Shown one piece after another: positions 1 to 8,776 of a stretch of DNA of 64,000 bases (its first letter is position 1; every line of letters begins with the position of its first letter). Source of the stretch: Candidatus Latescibacterota bacterium (GTDB lineage: Bacteria > Latescibacterota > UBA2968 > UBA8231); assembly GCA_022827835.1 (NCBI GenBank), contig JAJEIO010000023.1, positions 1 to 64,000 of the forward strand, in the 5' to 3' direction. The translations under genes were made by a program, and so were the position numbers. A model generated the notes under the pieces. The model was not told the DNA's origin and searched no databases. It saw nothing but the letters and a program-made list of their open reading frames with translations.

Positions 1-141
1 TCGGAGGACGCCGGTGGTGGTTTGAATGCGGGGTTGGGCTATCAGTGGAACCAGTTGGTGTTCGACTATGCGTATGACATTGGGTTAGATTTGACTGAGA
101 CCAATGGTGCCCATCGGTTCTCCTTCGCATACCAATTCTAA
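1..141 (+). CDS. C-terminal end of a PorV/PorQ-like outer-membrane beta-barrel (partial)
   Basis: Only the last 46 codons are in the window; the 5' part lies upstream. The readable tail has alternating polar and aromatic residues (LGYQWNQLVFDYAYDIG) and ends HRFSFAYQF. A terminal Phe after an amphipathic strand is the usual signal for insertion by the BAM complex. The last nine residues closely match the end of the next gene (HRFSFAGEF), so the two are probably tandem paralogues of the UPF0164/PorV family. The function of this family outside type IX secretion is unclear. The partial state comes from the window edge, not from a mutation. Confidence 0.7.
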   Translation, partial: SEDAGGGLNAGLGYQWNQLVFDYAYDIGLDLTETNGAHRFSFAYQF

Positions 142-164
142 AATTCCATCCTTTAGGTGAATGC

Positions 165-201
165 AAAAGGGCCGGCCTTTTTTGGGCCGGCCTTTTTGTT
201 T
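165..201 (+). terminator. Rho-independent terminator after the first barrel gene
   Basis: Two copies of GGCCGGCC separated by a T-rich loop form a stem extended by A-U pairs, followed by TTTTTGTTTT. It lies 24 bp after the stop codon. Confidence 0.85.
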
Positions 202-222
202 TAAGGGCAGGAGTCAGTGCTC

Positions 223-1137
223 GTGAAAATTGGAATTAGCATCCTCTGCGTGGTCCTACTAGCTACTTCCAGTGCCGGATTCGTCAACATCCATGTTTTT
301 GGTTCCGGCGTTCGGTCTCTAGGGTTGGGCAACAGCTTTGTGGCCGTGGCGGACAATACAGAAGCAGTGTTTGCCAATCCGGCGGGGTTGGGGCAACTGC
401 GGCGGCGGCAGGTGACATATACGTACGGGGGTATAAAAAAGAAGTATGATATAGGACGGTATATGGCATCATTTGGTATGCCACTAAATGCAAAGTTGGG
501 GTTGGGGTTGGGCTATGAGCGGATTGGCTCGTCAAGCCTGAGTGAGAACGGGGCGTTTGTGTCGCTGTCGTATCAGGCCGTGAGGCAGCTATCTGTGGGG
601 GTCTCGGCCAAGTATCTGTTTTCGATTTTGAGCTCGACGTTAGCCGACGAGTATGAGGGGGAACCAGCAACGGCGATAGGGGTGGACATGGGCTTATTGT
701 GGCAAAGTCCGTTTCTTGGGGCGCAGATGGGCTTGTTCTTAAAAAACGTGTATCAGCCGAGCGGGAGAAAGGCTTATGTATTACCGATGGAGATACATGT
801 GGGGGCTGGATATCGGGTGGGGACGCAGGCGTTTCTGTCAGTGCAATACGTGCAATACGATGTGACAAAGACAAGCTTAGGTGGGGACTTTCTTCATCGT
901 CGCGGGTGGATGATCGGGGGGGAGGCTCACTTGCTAAAGGGGTTGGTGCTGCGGGCGGGGAGGGAGCACAAATTCGGCCTCGACGACAGAGTGTCATTGA
1001 GTGTGGGATTGGGGCTTCGATTGGAATATCGGGAGGTTGGGCTGTTGTTAGACCATGCCTACCGCGGCGATAAGAAGGAGCCTTGGGGACTATTATCGGA
1101 GCAGGAGCACCGATTTTCCTTTGCCGGTGAATTCTAA
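223..1137 (+). CDS. PorV/PorQ family outer-membrane beta-barrel protein
   Basis: About 304 residues. An N-terminal signal peptide (VKIGISILCVVLLATSSAG) is followed by the family signature GVRSLGLGNSFVAVADNTEAVFANPAGL near residues 32-60, characteristic of the UPF0164/PorV/PorQ group. The rest is alternating Gly/aromatic beta-strands ending in Phe, as expected for an outer-membrane barrel. A GTG six bases upstream (217) is also in frame, but AGGAG at 209-213 is 9 nt from GTG 223 and only 3 nt from GTG 217, so 223 is preferred. PorV proteins act in type IX secretion in Bacteroidetes. No other type IX genes are visible here, so a general outer-membrane role is equally possible. It is probably a tandem paralogue of the partial gene upstream. 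Confidence 0.8.
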   Translation: MKIGISILCVVLLATSSAGFVNIHVFGSGVRSLGLGNSFVAVADNTEAVFANPAGLGQLRRRQVTYTYGGIKKKYDIGRYMASFGMPLNAKLGLGLGYERIGSSSLSENGAFVSLSYQAVRQLSVGVSAKYLFSILSSTLADEYEGEPATAIGVDMGLLWQSPFLGAQMGLFLKNVYQPSGRKAYVLPMEIHVGAGYRVGTQAFLSVQYVQYDVTKTSLGGDFLHRRGWMIGGEAHLLKGLVLRAGREHKFGLDDRVSLSVGLGLRLEYREVGLLLDHAYRGDKKEPWGLLSEQEHRFSFAGEF

Positions 1138-1138
1138 A

Positions 1139-1170
1139 GGCCGTCCCCGAAACGGGACGGTCTTTTTGTT
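1139..1170 (+). terminator. Rho-independent terminator between convergent genes
   Basis: GGCCGTCCC and GGGACGGTC form a stem around a CGAAAC loop, then CTTTTTGTTT. It fills the 32-bp space between the barrel gene and the end of pyrH and may act weakly in both directions. Confidence 0.85.
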
Positions 1171-1904
1171 TACTCTATGATGTCTTCGTCCACATCCGTC
1201 ACCAAGGTGCCTAGGTCTTGGCCTCGGCAGATGCGCTCTATAGTTCCCTTGTCAGAGAAGTCGAAAAAGTGCATGGGCATTTGATGATCACGCGCCAACA
1301 GGACGGAGGATTGATCGACGATGGTGAGGTCTTCTTGGATGATGGTGTTGTAGTGCATTCGCTGGTAGCGCCTCGCTTGGGGATCGGTGTGAGGGTCGGA
1401 AGTATAGATGCCGCTGACTTGATTCTTGGCAAAAAGCAGGGCTTGGGATCGCGTCTCAATCGCGCGGTGGGCCGCGGTGTAATCCGTAGTGACATACGGA
1501 TTGCCAATGCCGGCGGCAAAGATGACGATGTAGTGCTTTTCTAGATGGTGAATCGCGCGCAGCCGAATAAAAGGCTCGGCTACCGTGTTGATGGGAATGG
1601 CACTCATCACCCGGACTTCGGCGTCGGATTTAGAGGTGAGAACCCCGCGCAGCATCAAGCTGTTGATCACCGTCCCCATCATGCCGATGTTGTCGGCTTC
1701 GGCCCGTTCAATACCCCACTGACTAGCGAGCGTGCCGCGAAATATATTGCCGCCGCCAATGACGATGGATATTTCGACCCCACAGGCATGCAAATTGAGG
1801 ACTTCGTCGGCAATGTGCTCTAGAGATTCGGGATCGAAGCCCACGTCGTGTGTGCCGGAGACGGCTTCTCCGCTTAGCTTGAGCAGGACGCGCTTGTATC
1901 GCAT
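1170..1904 (-). CDS. pyrH: UMP kinase
   Basis: Phosphorylates UMP to UDP in pyrimidine nucleotide synthesis; cytoplasmic, hexameric in the family. The 244 residues match the usual length. Visible motifs: KLSGEA at 9-14, GGGNIFRG at 50-57, a divergent uridine-site segment TTDYTAAHRA near 140, and GIYTSDP for ATP binding. The start is ATG five bases after the purB stop codon, so translational coupling is likely. In many bacteria pyrH follows rpsB-tsf and precedes frr. Here it is at the end of a purB operon, so the nucleotide genes are grouped by pathway instead. Confidence 0.93.
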   Translation of the reverse strand: MRYKRVLLKLSGEAVSGTHDVGFDPESLEHIADEVLNLHACGVEISIVIGGGNIFRGTLASQWGIERAEADNIGMMGTVINSLMLRGVLTSKSDAEVRVMSAIPINTVAEPFIRLRAIHHLEKHYIVIFAAGIGNPYVTTDYTAAHRAIETRSQALLFAKNQVSGIYTSDPHTDPQARRYQRMHYNTIIQEDLTIVDQSSVLLARDHQMPMHFFDFSDKGTIERICRGQDLGTLVTDVDEDIIE

Positions 1905-1909
1905 AGAGG

Positions 1910-3337
1910 TCAGAGCAGCCGCCCCTTTTCGATTGCGTGTGCTTCTGGATGGGTTGCGGCCAATTCTTCTACCCGGCCGACGAAAAATTCGACTTGCTGG
2001 GTGGCCGCACCCGTGAGGCGACGACTGCGGGAGATTGTGGCGGCGATCTCCTTTTCGCTGAGCGGGAAGCGAGGATCCACGCTCAAGCGATGTGCCAATT
2101 CGCTGGTGCTCTGGCCTTGTTCGCGCATGTCGATAGCCGCGGCTAGGGCATGCTCTCTGAGAGCAGCGTGGGCCTGTTCGCGGCCAGCACCGCGTTGGAT
2201 AGCTTCCATTAGCAGCGTTGTAGTAGCGAGGAAGGGCAGGTAGCGGTCGAGGTCGCGGGCAATTACTGCTTCATAGACGCCCATATCGTCGAGGATGTGG
2301 AGAGTGGTTTCGAGCATGCCGTCAAAGGCGAAGAATCCATCGGGGAGGGCTACGCGGCGCACGACTGAGCAGGAAACGTCCCCTTCAAACCACTGATCGC
2401 CAGCCAGCGCACCCAGCATGTGGACATAGCCGCCGAGGACGACCTGCAATCCATTGACGCGCTCGCTGCTGCGGGAGTTCATTTTGTGCGGCATGGCCGA
2501 AGAGCCGACCTGCCCGGCAGCAAAGCCCTCGGTTAGCATATCGTGGCCGGCCATCAGGCGAATCACCCGAGCCAGATTGGCAACGCCAGCCCCGAGTTGG
2601 TAGAGGCAGCTTAACACCTCAAAGTCGAGGCTGCGGGGATAAATCTGGCCGACGGCCCCTAGCTCCCGTTGAAAGCCGAGGTGGTGCCGCACTCGGGATT
2701 GAAGTTGGCCGAGCTTGTCGGAGTCGTCGGCGAGTAAGGTCAGTTGGTCAACGGCTGTGCCGACCGCGCCCTTTAGACCCCGCAGGGGATAGTGCTGGAC
2801 GAGTTCGGCGAGGCGGTCAAAGGCGACCAGCATTTCCTCGCCGAACATGGCGAGGCGCTTGCCGAGCGTTGTAGGTTGTGCGGCTGCGTAGTGGGTCCTA
2901 CCAGCGACCGCAAGCTCTTTCCATTGCAGCGCTCGCTGCCCCAGGCGCAGGAGGAGGGCCACGTACTTGACTTGCATTTGCTGCAGGGAGCGGAGAATCT
3001 GGTACTGCTCGACATTGTCGGTCAGATCGCGGCTAGTCATACCCTTGTGAATGTGCTCGCAGCCGGCCAGACTACAGAACTCTTCGATGCGCGCCTTGAC
3101 ATCGTGCCGCAAAACGGCTTCGCGGCGTGCGATGGATTCGAGATCAACTTGATCCTTGACGCGCTCGTAGGCACCTATGGATGCGGCGGGTACATCCAAC
3201 TTTAGGTCGCGCTGTGCTTTGAGGATGGCAATCCATAGTTCGCGCTCGAGGACGATGCGACCGCGTTCAGACCACAGATCTTGAATCGCCTGGCTGGCGT
3301 AGCGCTGGGCAAGGACATTGGCGATGACTGGCGACAT
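1910..3337 (-). CDS. purB: Adenylosuccinate lyase
   Basis: Removes fumarate from SAICAR and from adenylosuccinate in purine synthesis. About 475 residues. The fumarate-lyase superfamily motifs are all present: TSRDLTDN near 101, GRTHYAAAQPTT near 146, and the catalytic-loop signature GSSAMPHKMN near 278. The ATG at 3337 gives MSPVIANVLAQRYAS, which resembles the usual N-terminus. Earlier in-frame ATGs at 3352 and 3358 would add five or seven residues, and no strong ribosome-binding site decides between them. It lies 25-46 bp after the SLC13-type transporter gene and is coupled to pyrH. Confidence 0.9.
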   Translation of the reverse strand: MSPVIANVLAQRYASQAIQDLWSERGRIVLERELWIAILKAQRDLKLDVPAASIGAYERVKDQVDLESIARREAVLRHDVKARIEEFCSLAGCEHIHKGMTSRDLTDNVEQYQILRSLQQMQVKYVALLLRLGQRALQWKELAVAGRTHYAAAQPTTLGKRLAMFGEEMLVAFDRLAELVQHYPLRGLKGAVGTAVDQLTLLADDSDKLGQLQSRVRHHLGFQRELGAVGQIYPRSLDFEVLSCLYQLGAGVANLARVIRLMAGHDMLTEGFAAGQVGSSAMPHKMNSRSSERVNGLQVVLGGYVHMLGALAGDQWFEGDVSCSVVRRVALPDGFFAFDGMLETTLHILDDMGVYEAVIARDLDRYLPFLATTTLLMEAIQRGAGREQAHAALREHALAAAIDMREQGQSTSELAHRLSVDPRFPLSEKEIAATISRSRRLTGAATQQVEFFVGRVEELAATHPEAHAIEKGRLL

Positions 3338-3383
3338 GACTTGATTTATCATAAGCATTGGGCGTCATAAACGCCAATGCGCG

Positions 3384-4796
3384 TCAAATTAGCCCTAACC
3401 ATCGCCAATAGAGCAAGTTGAGCGGACAGAGCAGGACCAAGGATACTGTGGAAATAAGGCCCTGGGCGAGGACAAGCTGCTGCATGGAGAGTTGCCGAAA
3501 ACCATAGGCCACCATGAAAGGCGCTGATTGGTAGGGCAAGAAGGCCAAAGTCGTGGCCATCGCCACGCTGAATGCCGCCGGCAGCGGCGCGACTCCGTGC
3601 TGGGCACCTAGCTCCATCAGGGGGATGGTCGCCACGCCGGCCACAGCGGCGATATCCATCAGGAAATCGAGCGGCAGAGCGACCAAACAAAGCGACAGGT
3701 GCTTGCCCAGCCAGCCGTATTCCTCTAACGCCAGATACTCACTGCAAGCCGCGATGAACAGATGATTAAATCCGGCCGCGTCCAAGGCGTGGCCCAACGT
3801 GAGCAGGGCGACAATGTAGATTAGGAGAGCGAAACGCACCTTGACTAAGTCGCCAAAACGGAGCAATCCCCAGCGCGGCCAGAGGAACAACGCCACTAGA
3901 ACCAAGCCAACATAGACAGGTTGGATGTGGTGCAAGATGTCGGTGGCCCACAAGCCTACGCCCGCAAGCAAAATGTACAGGGCGCGCCGCTGGATGCGGG
4001 TCAGCGGTGCACTATTAGAGGAAGGGACTCGCTGAATGACATGGCCGTCAAGGTGGCGGCCGAAAAGCATCCAGATCACGCCGAGCGATACGAAAGTTCG
4101 CAAAAAGCCGATGACCGGAAACATCCAATACAGCCAAGTGGCCCAAAATATGGGTGCGCCTTGGGTTTTTTCGTATTGCCCAGCCAAGACCAAGTTGGGC
4201 ACGGAGCCGGTCAAAAGTCCACAGCCTCCGAAATACGTGCTACAAAGCAAGGAGAGCAGGACCGCGGCCTTGAGATGCGGCGATGGACGAATGTGCAGGC
4301 GTTCGACGAGGGCGATGCCAATCGGCATCAAGAGCAGGACGCGGATTACCCCGGACGGGATCAGGAAGGCCGTCGCCAGTCCGATCAAGTGCAATTGGCA
4401 GAACAGGAGGAAGGGGCGTTGCGACAGACGGAACTGGAGCCAAGATGCCAGCGCGTCTCCGAGGCCCGTTTTGGCTACCCCTAAGCTCAGGGCCATGCCG
4501 GCGAGGACGAGCCAGACGGTCTTGGAGACAAAAGGGGCTAGGCTTTGCTCAAAGCTCAGCAGGCCAACTGCCGGGATCAGGGCGAGGACTCCCACCGAAC
4601 TCAGCGCGATAGGTATAGGTTCAGTAGTCCAAAAAAACAGGGCAAAAAGGACGATACCAAGGGCGTTTTGCACGGGGCTAGGCAGTGCAGGCAAAGGAGC
4701 GGCAAAGCCCAAAAGGAGGGCTATGGTACCCAAGAGCAAGCCCATCCATTGTTTGGGCGCTAGCTTGGATATGGTCAGAGAGAGTCGGTGGGGCAA
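3384..4796 (-). CDS. SLC13/DASS-family anion permease
   Basis: An integral membrane protein of 470 residues with about 11-12 hydrophobic segments and the layout of divalent anion:Na+ symporters. FFWTTEPIPIALSSVGVLALIP near residues 54-75 and GSVPNLVLAGQ near 190 correspond to conserved DASS segments. The classical SNT sodium/substrate motifs are not evident: the first is IPSGVIR and the second region reads DIAAVAGVATIP. Substrate (dicarboxylate, sulfate or other) and cation coupling therefore cannot be assigned. It is the first gene of a minus-strand unit continuing into purB and pyrH, and it diverges from mcrB. Confidence 0.8.
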   Translation of the reverse strand: MPHRLSLTISKLAPKQWMGLLLGTIALLLGFAAPLPALPSPVQNALGIVLFALFFWTTEPIPIALSSVGVLALIPAVGLLSFEQSLAPFVSKTVWLVLAGMALSLGVAKTGLGDALASWLQFRLSQRPFLLFCQLHLIGLATAFLIPSGVIRVLLLMPIGIALVERLHIRPSPHLKAAVLLSLLCSTYFGGCGLLTGSVPNLVLAGQYEKTQGAPIFWATWLYWMFPVIGFLRTFVSLGVIWMLFGRHLDGHVIQRVPSSNSAPLTRIQRRALYILLAGVGLWATDILHHIQPVYVGLVLVALFLWPRWGLLRFGDLVKVRFALLIYIVALLTLGHALDAAGFNHLFIAACSEYLALEEYGWLGKHLSLCLVALPLDFLMDIAAVAGVATIPLMELGAQHGVAPLPAAFSVAMATTLAFLPYQSAPFMVAYGFRQLSMQQLVLAQGLISTVSLVLLCPLNLLYWRWLGLI

Positions 4797-4847
4797 GGAA
4801 ACCCTGCGGGGCTAGGGGTGGAGCAAAAAATAAAAAAGCCCCGGATT

Positions 4848-4874
4848 TTGAAAAGAGCGGCCTAAACCTATTAT
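4848..4874 (+). promoter_or_regulatory. Candidate sigma-70-like promoter for mcrBC
   Basis: TTGAAA and TATTAT are separated by 15 bp, a short but tolerated spacer. They lie 22 bp upstream of the mcrB start, in the 99-bp divergent gap. AGAGGA at 4882-4887 is the mcrB ribosome-binding site, 8 nt from the ATG. Confidence 0.4.
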
Positions 4875-4895
4875 TTTGCATAGAGGATACGTGCA

Positions 4896-6326
4896 ATGGC
4901 TCAACTGAAGTCCATCCGCCTGCGCTTCGACAAGCCTTTGACCGGGCCGTACGACCGCCTTTTGCGCCGCCCTGGTCCTGAAGTCGCCGCCCTAGTAGCG
5001 GGCGAAACTGTGGCGATCATCCGCGGCACGCGGCTACTAAAAGCCATGCCCTTATGGGAAAGTGAAGTCGCGTGTTATTACGCCAAGGGGAAAGTGGACA
5101 CTGGGTGGTCGCCGGGAGACTTTAGAGACGCGGAGCAAGCCGAGTGCTGGGCAGAGAAAGAGCTGGTGAATTCGCTGGCCGTGCCCATCGGCTACTTCAA
5201 GCTCCCCAATGCCACTTGGGTCAGCGCGCTGGCCGCCGAACTGACGCCGTGGACAGACCAAGTTGTCGAAGCATGGCGGGCGGGGATTGAGCGGGACATT
5301 TGGCTGACCGTGCTGAGGGTGTATCGCTGTGCGTCCGTTAAACCGAAATTCTTGCGTCAAACGGGTTTGGATCTACGCGTTAGGCCCTTTGAGGTCGAGC
5401 AACTGCAGCCGGTCGTTTTAGAAAGAGAGCTTGAGCGGCGAATGGAACAGATACAAGGGGCAGTAGAACGTCATGCTCGCGGCGGCACCCGTGTGGGCGC
5501 AAGCTACGATCCCCAAGCCTTCACCTCAGAGACCGGCTACAGTGCCGACCAATTGAAGGGCTGGGTTGACCAATGGCGGCGCAAGCAGCAACTCATCCTA
5601 TACGGCCCACCCGGCACCGGCAAGACGTACTTGGCCGAGCGCTTGGCGCATTATCTGGTGCATGGCGGCGGTTTTAGCGAACTCGTGCAATTCCACACCT
5701 CGTACGCGTACGAGGACTTCGTCCAGGGGATTCGGCCACGGGTGGTAGAGGGTGCACTGCACTACGAATTGGCCGCTGGGCACTTTCTGCGGTTTTGCGA
5801 CAAAGCGCGCCAAGCCGGAGAAAAGCCCTGTGTGCTAATCATCGATGAAATAAACCGCGCAAACCTCGCGCGCGTTTTCGGCGAGCTAATGTACCTGTTG
5901 GAATACCGTCATTGCCCAATCGCGCTGGCCGGTGGCGGCCCCGAGTTTTCGATTCCTGCCAACGTGTATCTCATCGGTACGATGAACACGGCCGACCGGT
6001 CGATCGCCTTGGTTGACCAAGCTATGCGGCGGCGATTTAGCTTCGTCCGCCTGCGGCCCAACTACCAACTTTTGGCAAATTATCTCGATAGCAAGGGCGT
6101 ACCCCCAGAGAAATTGGTCGCACTACTAAAAGAAGTAAATCAATCCATTGGGGACGGGGACTGCGAACTGGGCATTTCTTTCTTCATGGTCGCCGATCTC
6201 GCGACGGCGCTGGAGCACATTTGGCAAGGAGAGGTCGAGCCGTATCTGGAGGAGGTGTTTTTCGATCGCCCGGACCAGATGGCGCGCTTTCGCTGGTCCA
6301 AGGTCGCCGGGCGTTTGCAGGATTAG
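4896..6326 (+). CDS. mcrB: McrB-type AAA+ NTPase of a type IV restriction system
   Basis: The NTP-driven translocase/recognition subunit of a modification-dependent restriction system. The AAA_5 domain fills residues about 225-476: Walker A GPPGTGKT at 237-244, Walker B LIIDEINRANLARVFGEL, and the McrB hallmark MNTADRSIALVDQAMRRRF with the sensor and Arg finger. The first ~200 residues should hold the modified-DNA reader, but I do not recognise the domain (it is not an obvious DUF3578, EVE or SRA fold). The gene pairs with mcrC two bases downstream. No methyltransferase or specificity subunit is adjacent, which fits type IV. Confidence 0.88.
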   Translation: MAQLKSIRLRFDKPLTGPYDRLLRRPGPEVAALVAGETVAIIRGTRLLKAMPLWESEVACYYAKGKVDTGWSPGDFRDAEQAECWAEKELVNSLAVPIGYFKLPNATWVSALAAELTPWTDQVVEAWRAGIERDIWLTVLRVYRCASVKPKFLRQTGLDLRVRPFEVEQLQPVVLERELERRMEQIQGAVERHARGGTRVGASYDPQAFTSETGYSADQLKGWVDQWRRKQQLILYGPPGTGKTYLAERLAHYLVHGGGFSELVQFHTSYAYEDFVQGIRPRVVEGALHYELAAGHFLRFCDKARQAGEKPCVLIIDEINRANLARVFGELMYLLEYRHCPIALAGGGPEFSIPANVYLIGTMNTADRSIALVDQAMRRRFSFVRLRPNYQLLANYLDSKGVPPEKLVALLKEVNQSIGDGDCELGISFFMVADLATALEHIWQGEVEPYLEEVFFDRPDQMARFRWSKVAGRLQD

Positions 6327-6328
6327 GC

Positions 6329-7489
6329 ATGCGACGCTACGAGCTGATCGAAGAGGAAGCGGCGGCGATACCGGCTGCCGAGCTTGCGGTCGAACAGGCC
6401 ATGCACCTGCACGCTCAATATCCAAAAGAGCTGGAGTTCAGTTTCCCTAGCCCGCTCAATGACCAGTGTTATCAGCTCAGGTCGCGGGGTTATGTCGGCG
6501 TGGTGCCTTTGGGCGCGGATGCCGCCTTGGAAATCAATCCCAAAATACGCTGCGCGCTGCTCATGCCCATGCTAGAGTACGCTTATCAGCTACCCAAGAT
6601 CAGCGCGTACAAGGCCCCGGCTACAATGGGGGACATCTACGAATTTTGGGCCGAGGTGCTCGCGCGCAAGGTTTTGCAACGGGTGCGGCGCGGGCTGTTT
6701 TGGGATTACCAAACGCGCGAAGGCCCCAGTCGGTGGGTGCGAGGACGCATGTACCCCGAGCGCAGCGGTCTGGGCGTCCATCCCTACTGTCGGTTTGCAG
6801 AGCACACCCCCGATATCACCGACAACCGCATCTTGGCCAGCGCTCTGCATGGCCTGAGGCGCTTTGCCTTTCGCCGCGAAAGCGTTCGACAAATGGTCGG
6901 TCGAGCTTGGTGGGTGCTGAGCGAGCTAAATTACCGCCACATTCGCCCTGCAGATTGCCTCGGCGTAGCGTACCACCGGCTAAACGAGGACTACCGACCC
7001 ATGCATGCCCTGTGTTATCCTTTGCTCCAACAGCGCAGTCCGGCTTGGGGGCTTGGGGACGAGGACGGGCCGGCGTACCTGTTGCACATGCCGACCTTAT
7101 TCGAGCGGTTCTGCACGGCATTCATTGACCACAAGCTCAATCGCGAGATCGAACTAAAAGCCCAGTACCACACGCGGCTAAAGGGCTCGGCTCGGCTTTC
7201 TTTCCGCTTGGATATGGCCCTGTTTTCAGCGGCAACCGGGCAGCCGCTGGCCGTAATAGATGCAAAGTACAAGGCCGATGGTCCCTCGGAAAGCGATGTG
7301 CAGCAAGTGGTTGCCTATGCGGTGCAGCTAGGCACACGTCGCGCCTTCTTGCTCTATCCCAACAGCCATGTGGACGAGCAGTTTGAGGTTGGCTTGGTGG
7401 CTGTGCAGGCACTCGGGTACGATCTCGAAGCCGAGGACCTAGAGAAAGCGGGCCAGCATGTGATCCATAAAATACAAAACAGCGTATAA
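6329..7489 (+). CDS. mcrC: McrC-type PD-(D/E)xK nuclease subunit
   Basis: Cleavage subunit of the McrBC complex, 386 residues. The ATG two bases after the mcrB stop is preferred over an in-frame start 108 bp upstream that would overlap mcrB. The core reads HMPTLFERF near 253 (typical McrC), then the nuclease residues D295 (FRLDMALF) and D311-A-K313 (AVIDAKYK), and a Gln in DVQQVVAYA. The N-terminal part (PSPLNDQCYQLRSRGYVG and onwards) matches the McrC beta-rich domain that contacts McrB. The stop codon lies inside a dif-like repeat. Confidence 0.88.
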   Translation: MRRYELIEEEAAAIPAAELAVEQAMHLHAQYPKELEFSFPSPLNDQCYQLRSRGYVGVVPLGADAALEINPKIRCALLMPMLEYAYQLPKISAYKAPATMGDIYEFWAEVLARKVLQRVRRGLFWDYQTREGPSRWVRGRMYPERSGLGVHPYCRFAEHTPDITDNRILASALHGLRRFAFRRESVRQMVGRAWWVLSELNYRHIRPADCLGVAYHRLNEDYRPMHALCYPLLQQRSPAWGLGDEDGPAYLLHMPTLFERFCTAFIDHKLNREIELKAQYHTRLKGSARLSFRLDMALFSAATGQPLAVIDAKYKADGPSESDVQQVVAYAVQLGTRRAFLLYPNSHVDEQFEVGLVAVQALGYDLEAEDLEKAGQHVIHKIQNSV

Positions 7490-7506
7490 AAATTAATATG
7501 TAAATA
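7479..7506 (+). repeat. dif-like Xer site, copy 1
   Basis: ACAGCGTATAA, a 6-bp centre AAATTA, then ATATGTAAATA. The right arm matches 8 of 11 positions of the Bacillus dif XerD arm; the left arm is the least conserved of the set but ends TATAA. The site includes the mcrC stop codon and no gene start follows it, which argues against a promoter. An A-rich flank (AAAAGAAACAAAA) is shared with copy 4. Confidence 0.45.
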
Positions 7507-7522
7507 AAAGAAACAAAAATTT

Positions 7523-8776
7523 TTAAGACTCAACAAGAAACAAACTCAAATCAGCCCAGTAAGTAATCACAACCAAGCAAGCCAACAAGATCAACAGAAA
7601 AGGCAGGGAAACGCGGTAGAGCCGGTGTACGGGCTGTTCAAAGCGAATGCTGGCAATAAAGAGGTTGAGTCCAACTGGCGGCGTTGAATAGCCGATTTCC
7701 AAATTGGTCAAAAAAATGATCCCGAGATGAATGGGATGCACATCGTATGCTTCGGCGATGGGTAGGATCAGAGGCACGACGATGAGGAGGGCAGAGAACA
7801 TGTCGATCATACAGCCAACCGCTAGCAGAAACACATTGAGGAGAATCAAAAAGAGCAGGCGGCTGCTGATGTGAGTCTCTATATAGGCGAGCAAGCGCGT
7901 TGGAATTTCCGCATCAATAAGGTAGTTGGTATAGGCCATAGCCGCTGCCAAAACGACGAAAATGCCGCCGACAAGTACCATGCTGTCGCAGATGATCTTC
8001 GGCAGTTGCCCAACGGAGATCTCGCGGCGAATGAGCACTACCACCACCAAAGCGTACAGGGCGCTCAAGGCCGCGGCTTCGCTGACGGCGATAAATCCCC
8101 CGTAGATTCCCCCGAAGATCACCACCGGCAACAGAAGCTCCCAACTACAAGCGACAAAGGCCTGTGGCAATTCGCGCCATCCGGTAGGGCGCTCGGGCGC
8201 GGCATTGCGACGGCCTTGGAACAAGCTGTAGCAAGACAGGGCACCTACCAAGAGCAAGCCGGGAGCGATACCGGCGATGAAAAGTTGATCTACCGGCGTC
8301 TCGGATACGATGCCGTAGATGATCAGCGGCAAACTCGGTGGAAAGAGCAATCCCAAGCTACCCGAAGTGGTAATCAGCCCGAGGGAAAACGAATCGGGTA
8401 GGCGCTGTTGGCGCAGAGCAGGCAATAGCAGCCCACCGAGAGCGACAATTGTCATCCCCGAAGCCCCGGTCAAAGCCGTGAAGAGAGCACAGACGATAAT
8501 GGCCATAATGGCCAATCCTCCCGGCAGCCAGCCGAGCAGAGCTTGGGAGAATCGCACCAGCCGAGACGGTGCTCCGCTTTCTGCGAGGAGAAAGCCCGTG
8601 AGGGCAAAGAGCGGGATAGCCGTTAAGGTCGGCGTTTCGGCTAGCCGGTACATCTCTATGAAGACGACGGTTAAATCGATCTCGGCGATGGAGAAGTGCA
8701 AAAGGGCCATCGCGCTGATGACCACAAAGAGCGGGACGCCGGCTAGGGCGGCTAGGGTTGCGAGGAGGCTGCTCAC
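7523..8776 (-). CDS. dctM: TRAP transporter large permease, DctM
   Basis: The 417-residue large membrane subunit of a TRAP transporter, which carries substrate inward with Na+. About 12 hydrophobic segments are visible. ALTGASGMTIVALGGLLLP and SGSLGLLFPPSLPLIIYGI match conserved DctM regions, as does GYSTPPVGLNLFIA near the C-terminus. The GTG at 8776 overlaps the dctQ stop as GTGA, so the two are translationally coupled. An ATG 33 codons further upstream would give a polar extension inside dctQ and is rejected. Confidence 0.9.
   Translation of the reverse strand: MSSLLATLAALAGVPLFVVISAMALLHFSIAEIDLTVVFIEMYRLAETPTLTAIPLFALTGFLLAESGAPSRLVRFSQALLGWLPGGLAIMAIIVCALFTALTGASGMTIVALGGLLLPALRQQRLPDSFSLGLITTSGSLGLLFPPSLPLIIYGIVSETPVDQLFIAGIAPGLLLVGALSCYSLFQGRRNAAPERPTGWRELPQAFVACSWELLLPVVIFGGIYGGFIAVSEAAALSALYALVVVVLIRREISVGQLPKIICDSMVLVGGIFVVLAAAMAYTNYLIDAEIPTRLLAYIETHISSRLLFLILLNVFLLAVGCMIDMFSALLIVVPLILPIAEAYDVHPIHLGIIFLTNLEIGYSTPPVGLNLFIASIRFEQPVHRLYRVSLPFLLILLACLVVITYWADLSLFLVES

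Noticed and set aside
284..997. 237-codon open frame antisense to the PorV-like gene
   Set aside because: Pro/Ser/Thr-rich low-complexity translation with no recognisable domain; it is a by-product of the codon bias of the sense gene.
4036..4815. 259-codon open frame antisense to the SLC13-type transporter
   Set aside because: The minus-strand frame encodes a coherent membrane protein; the antisense translation has no domain or proper start context.
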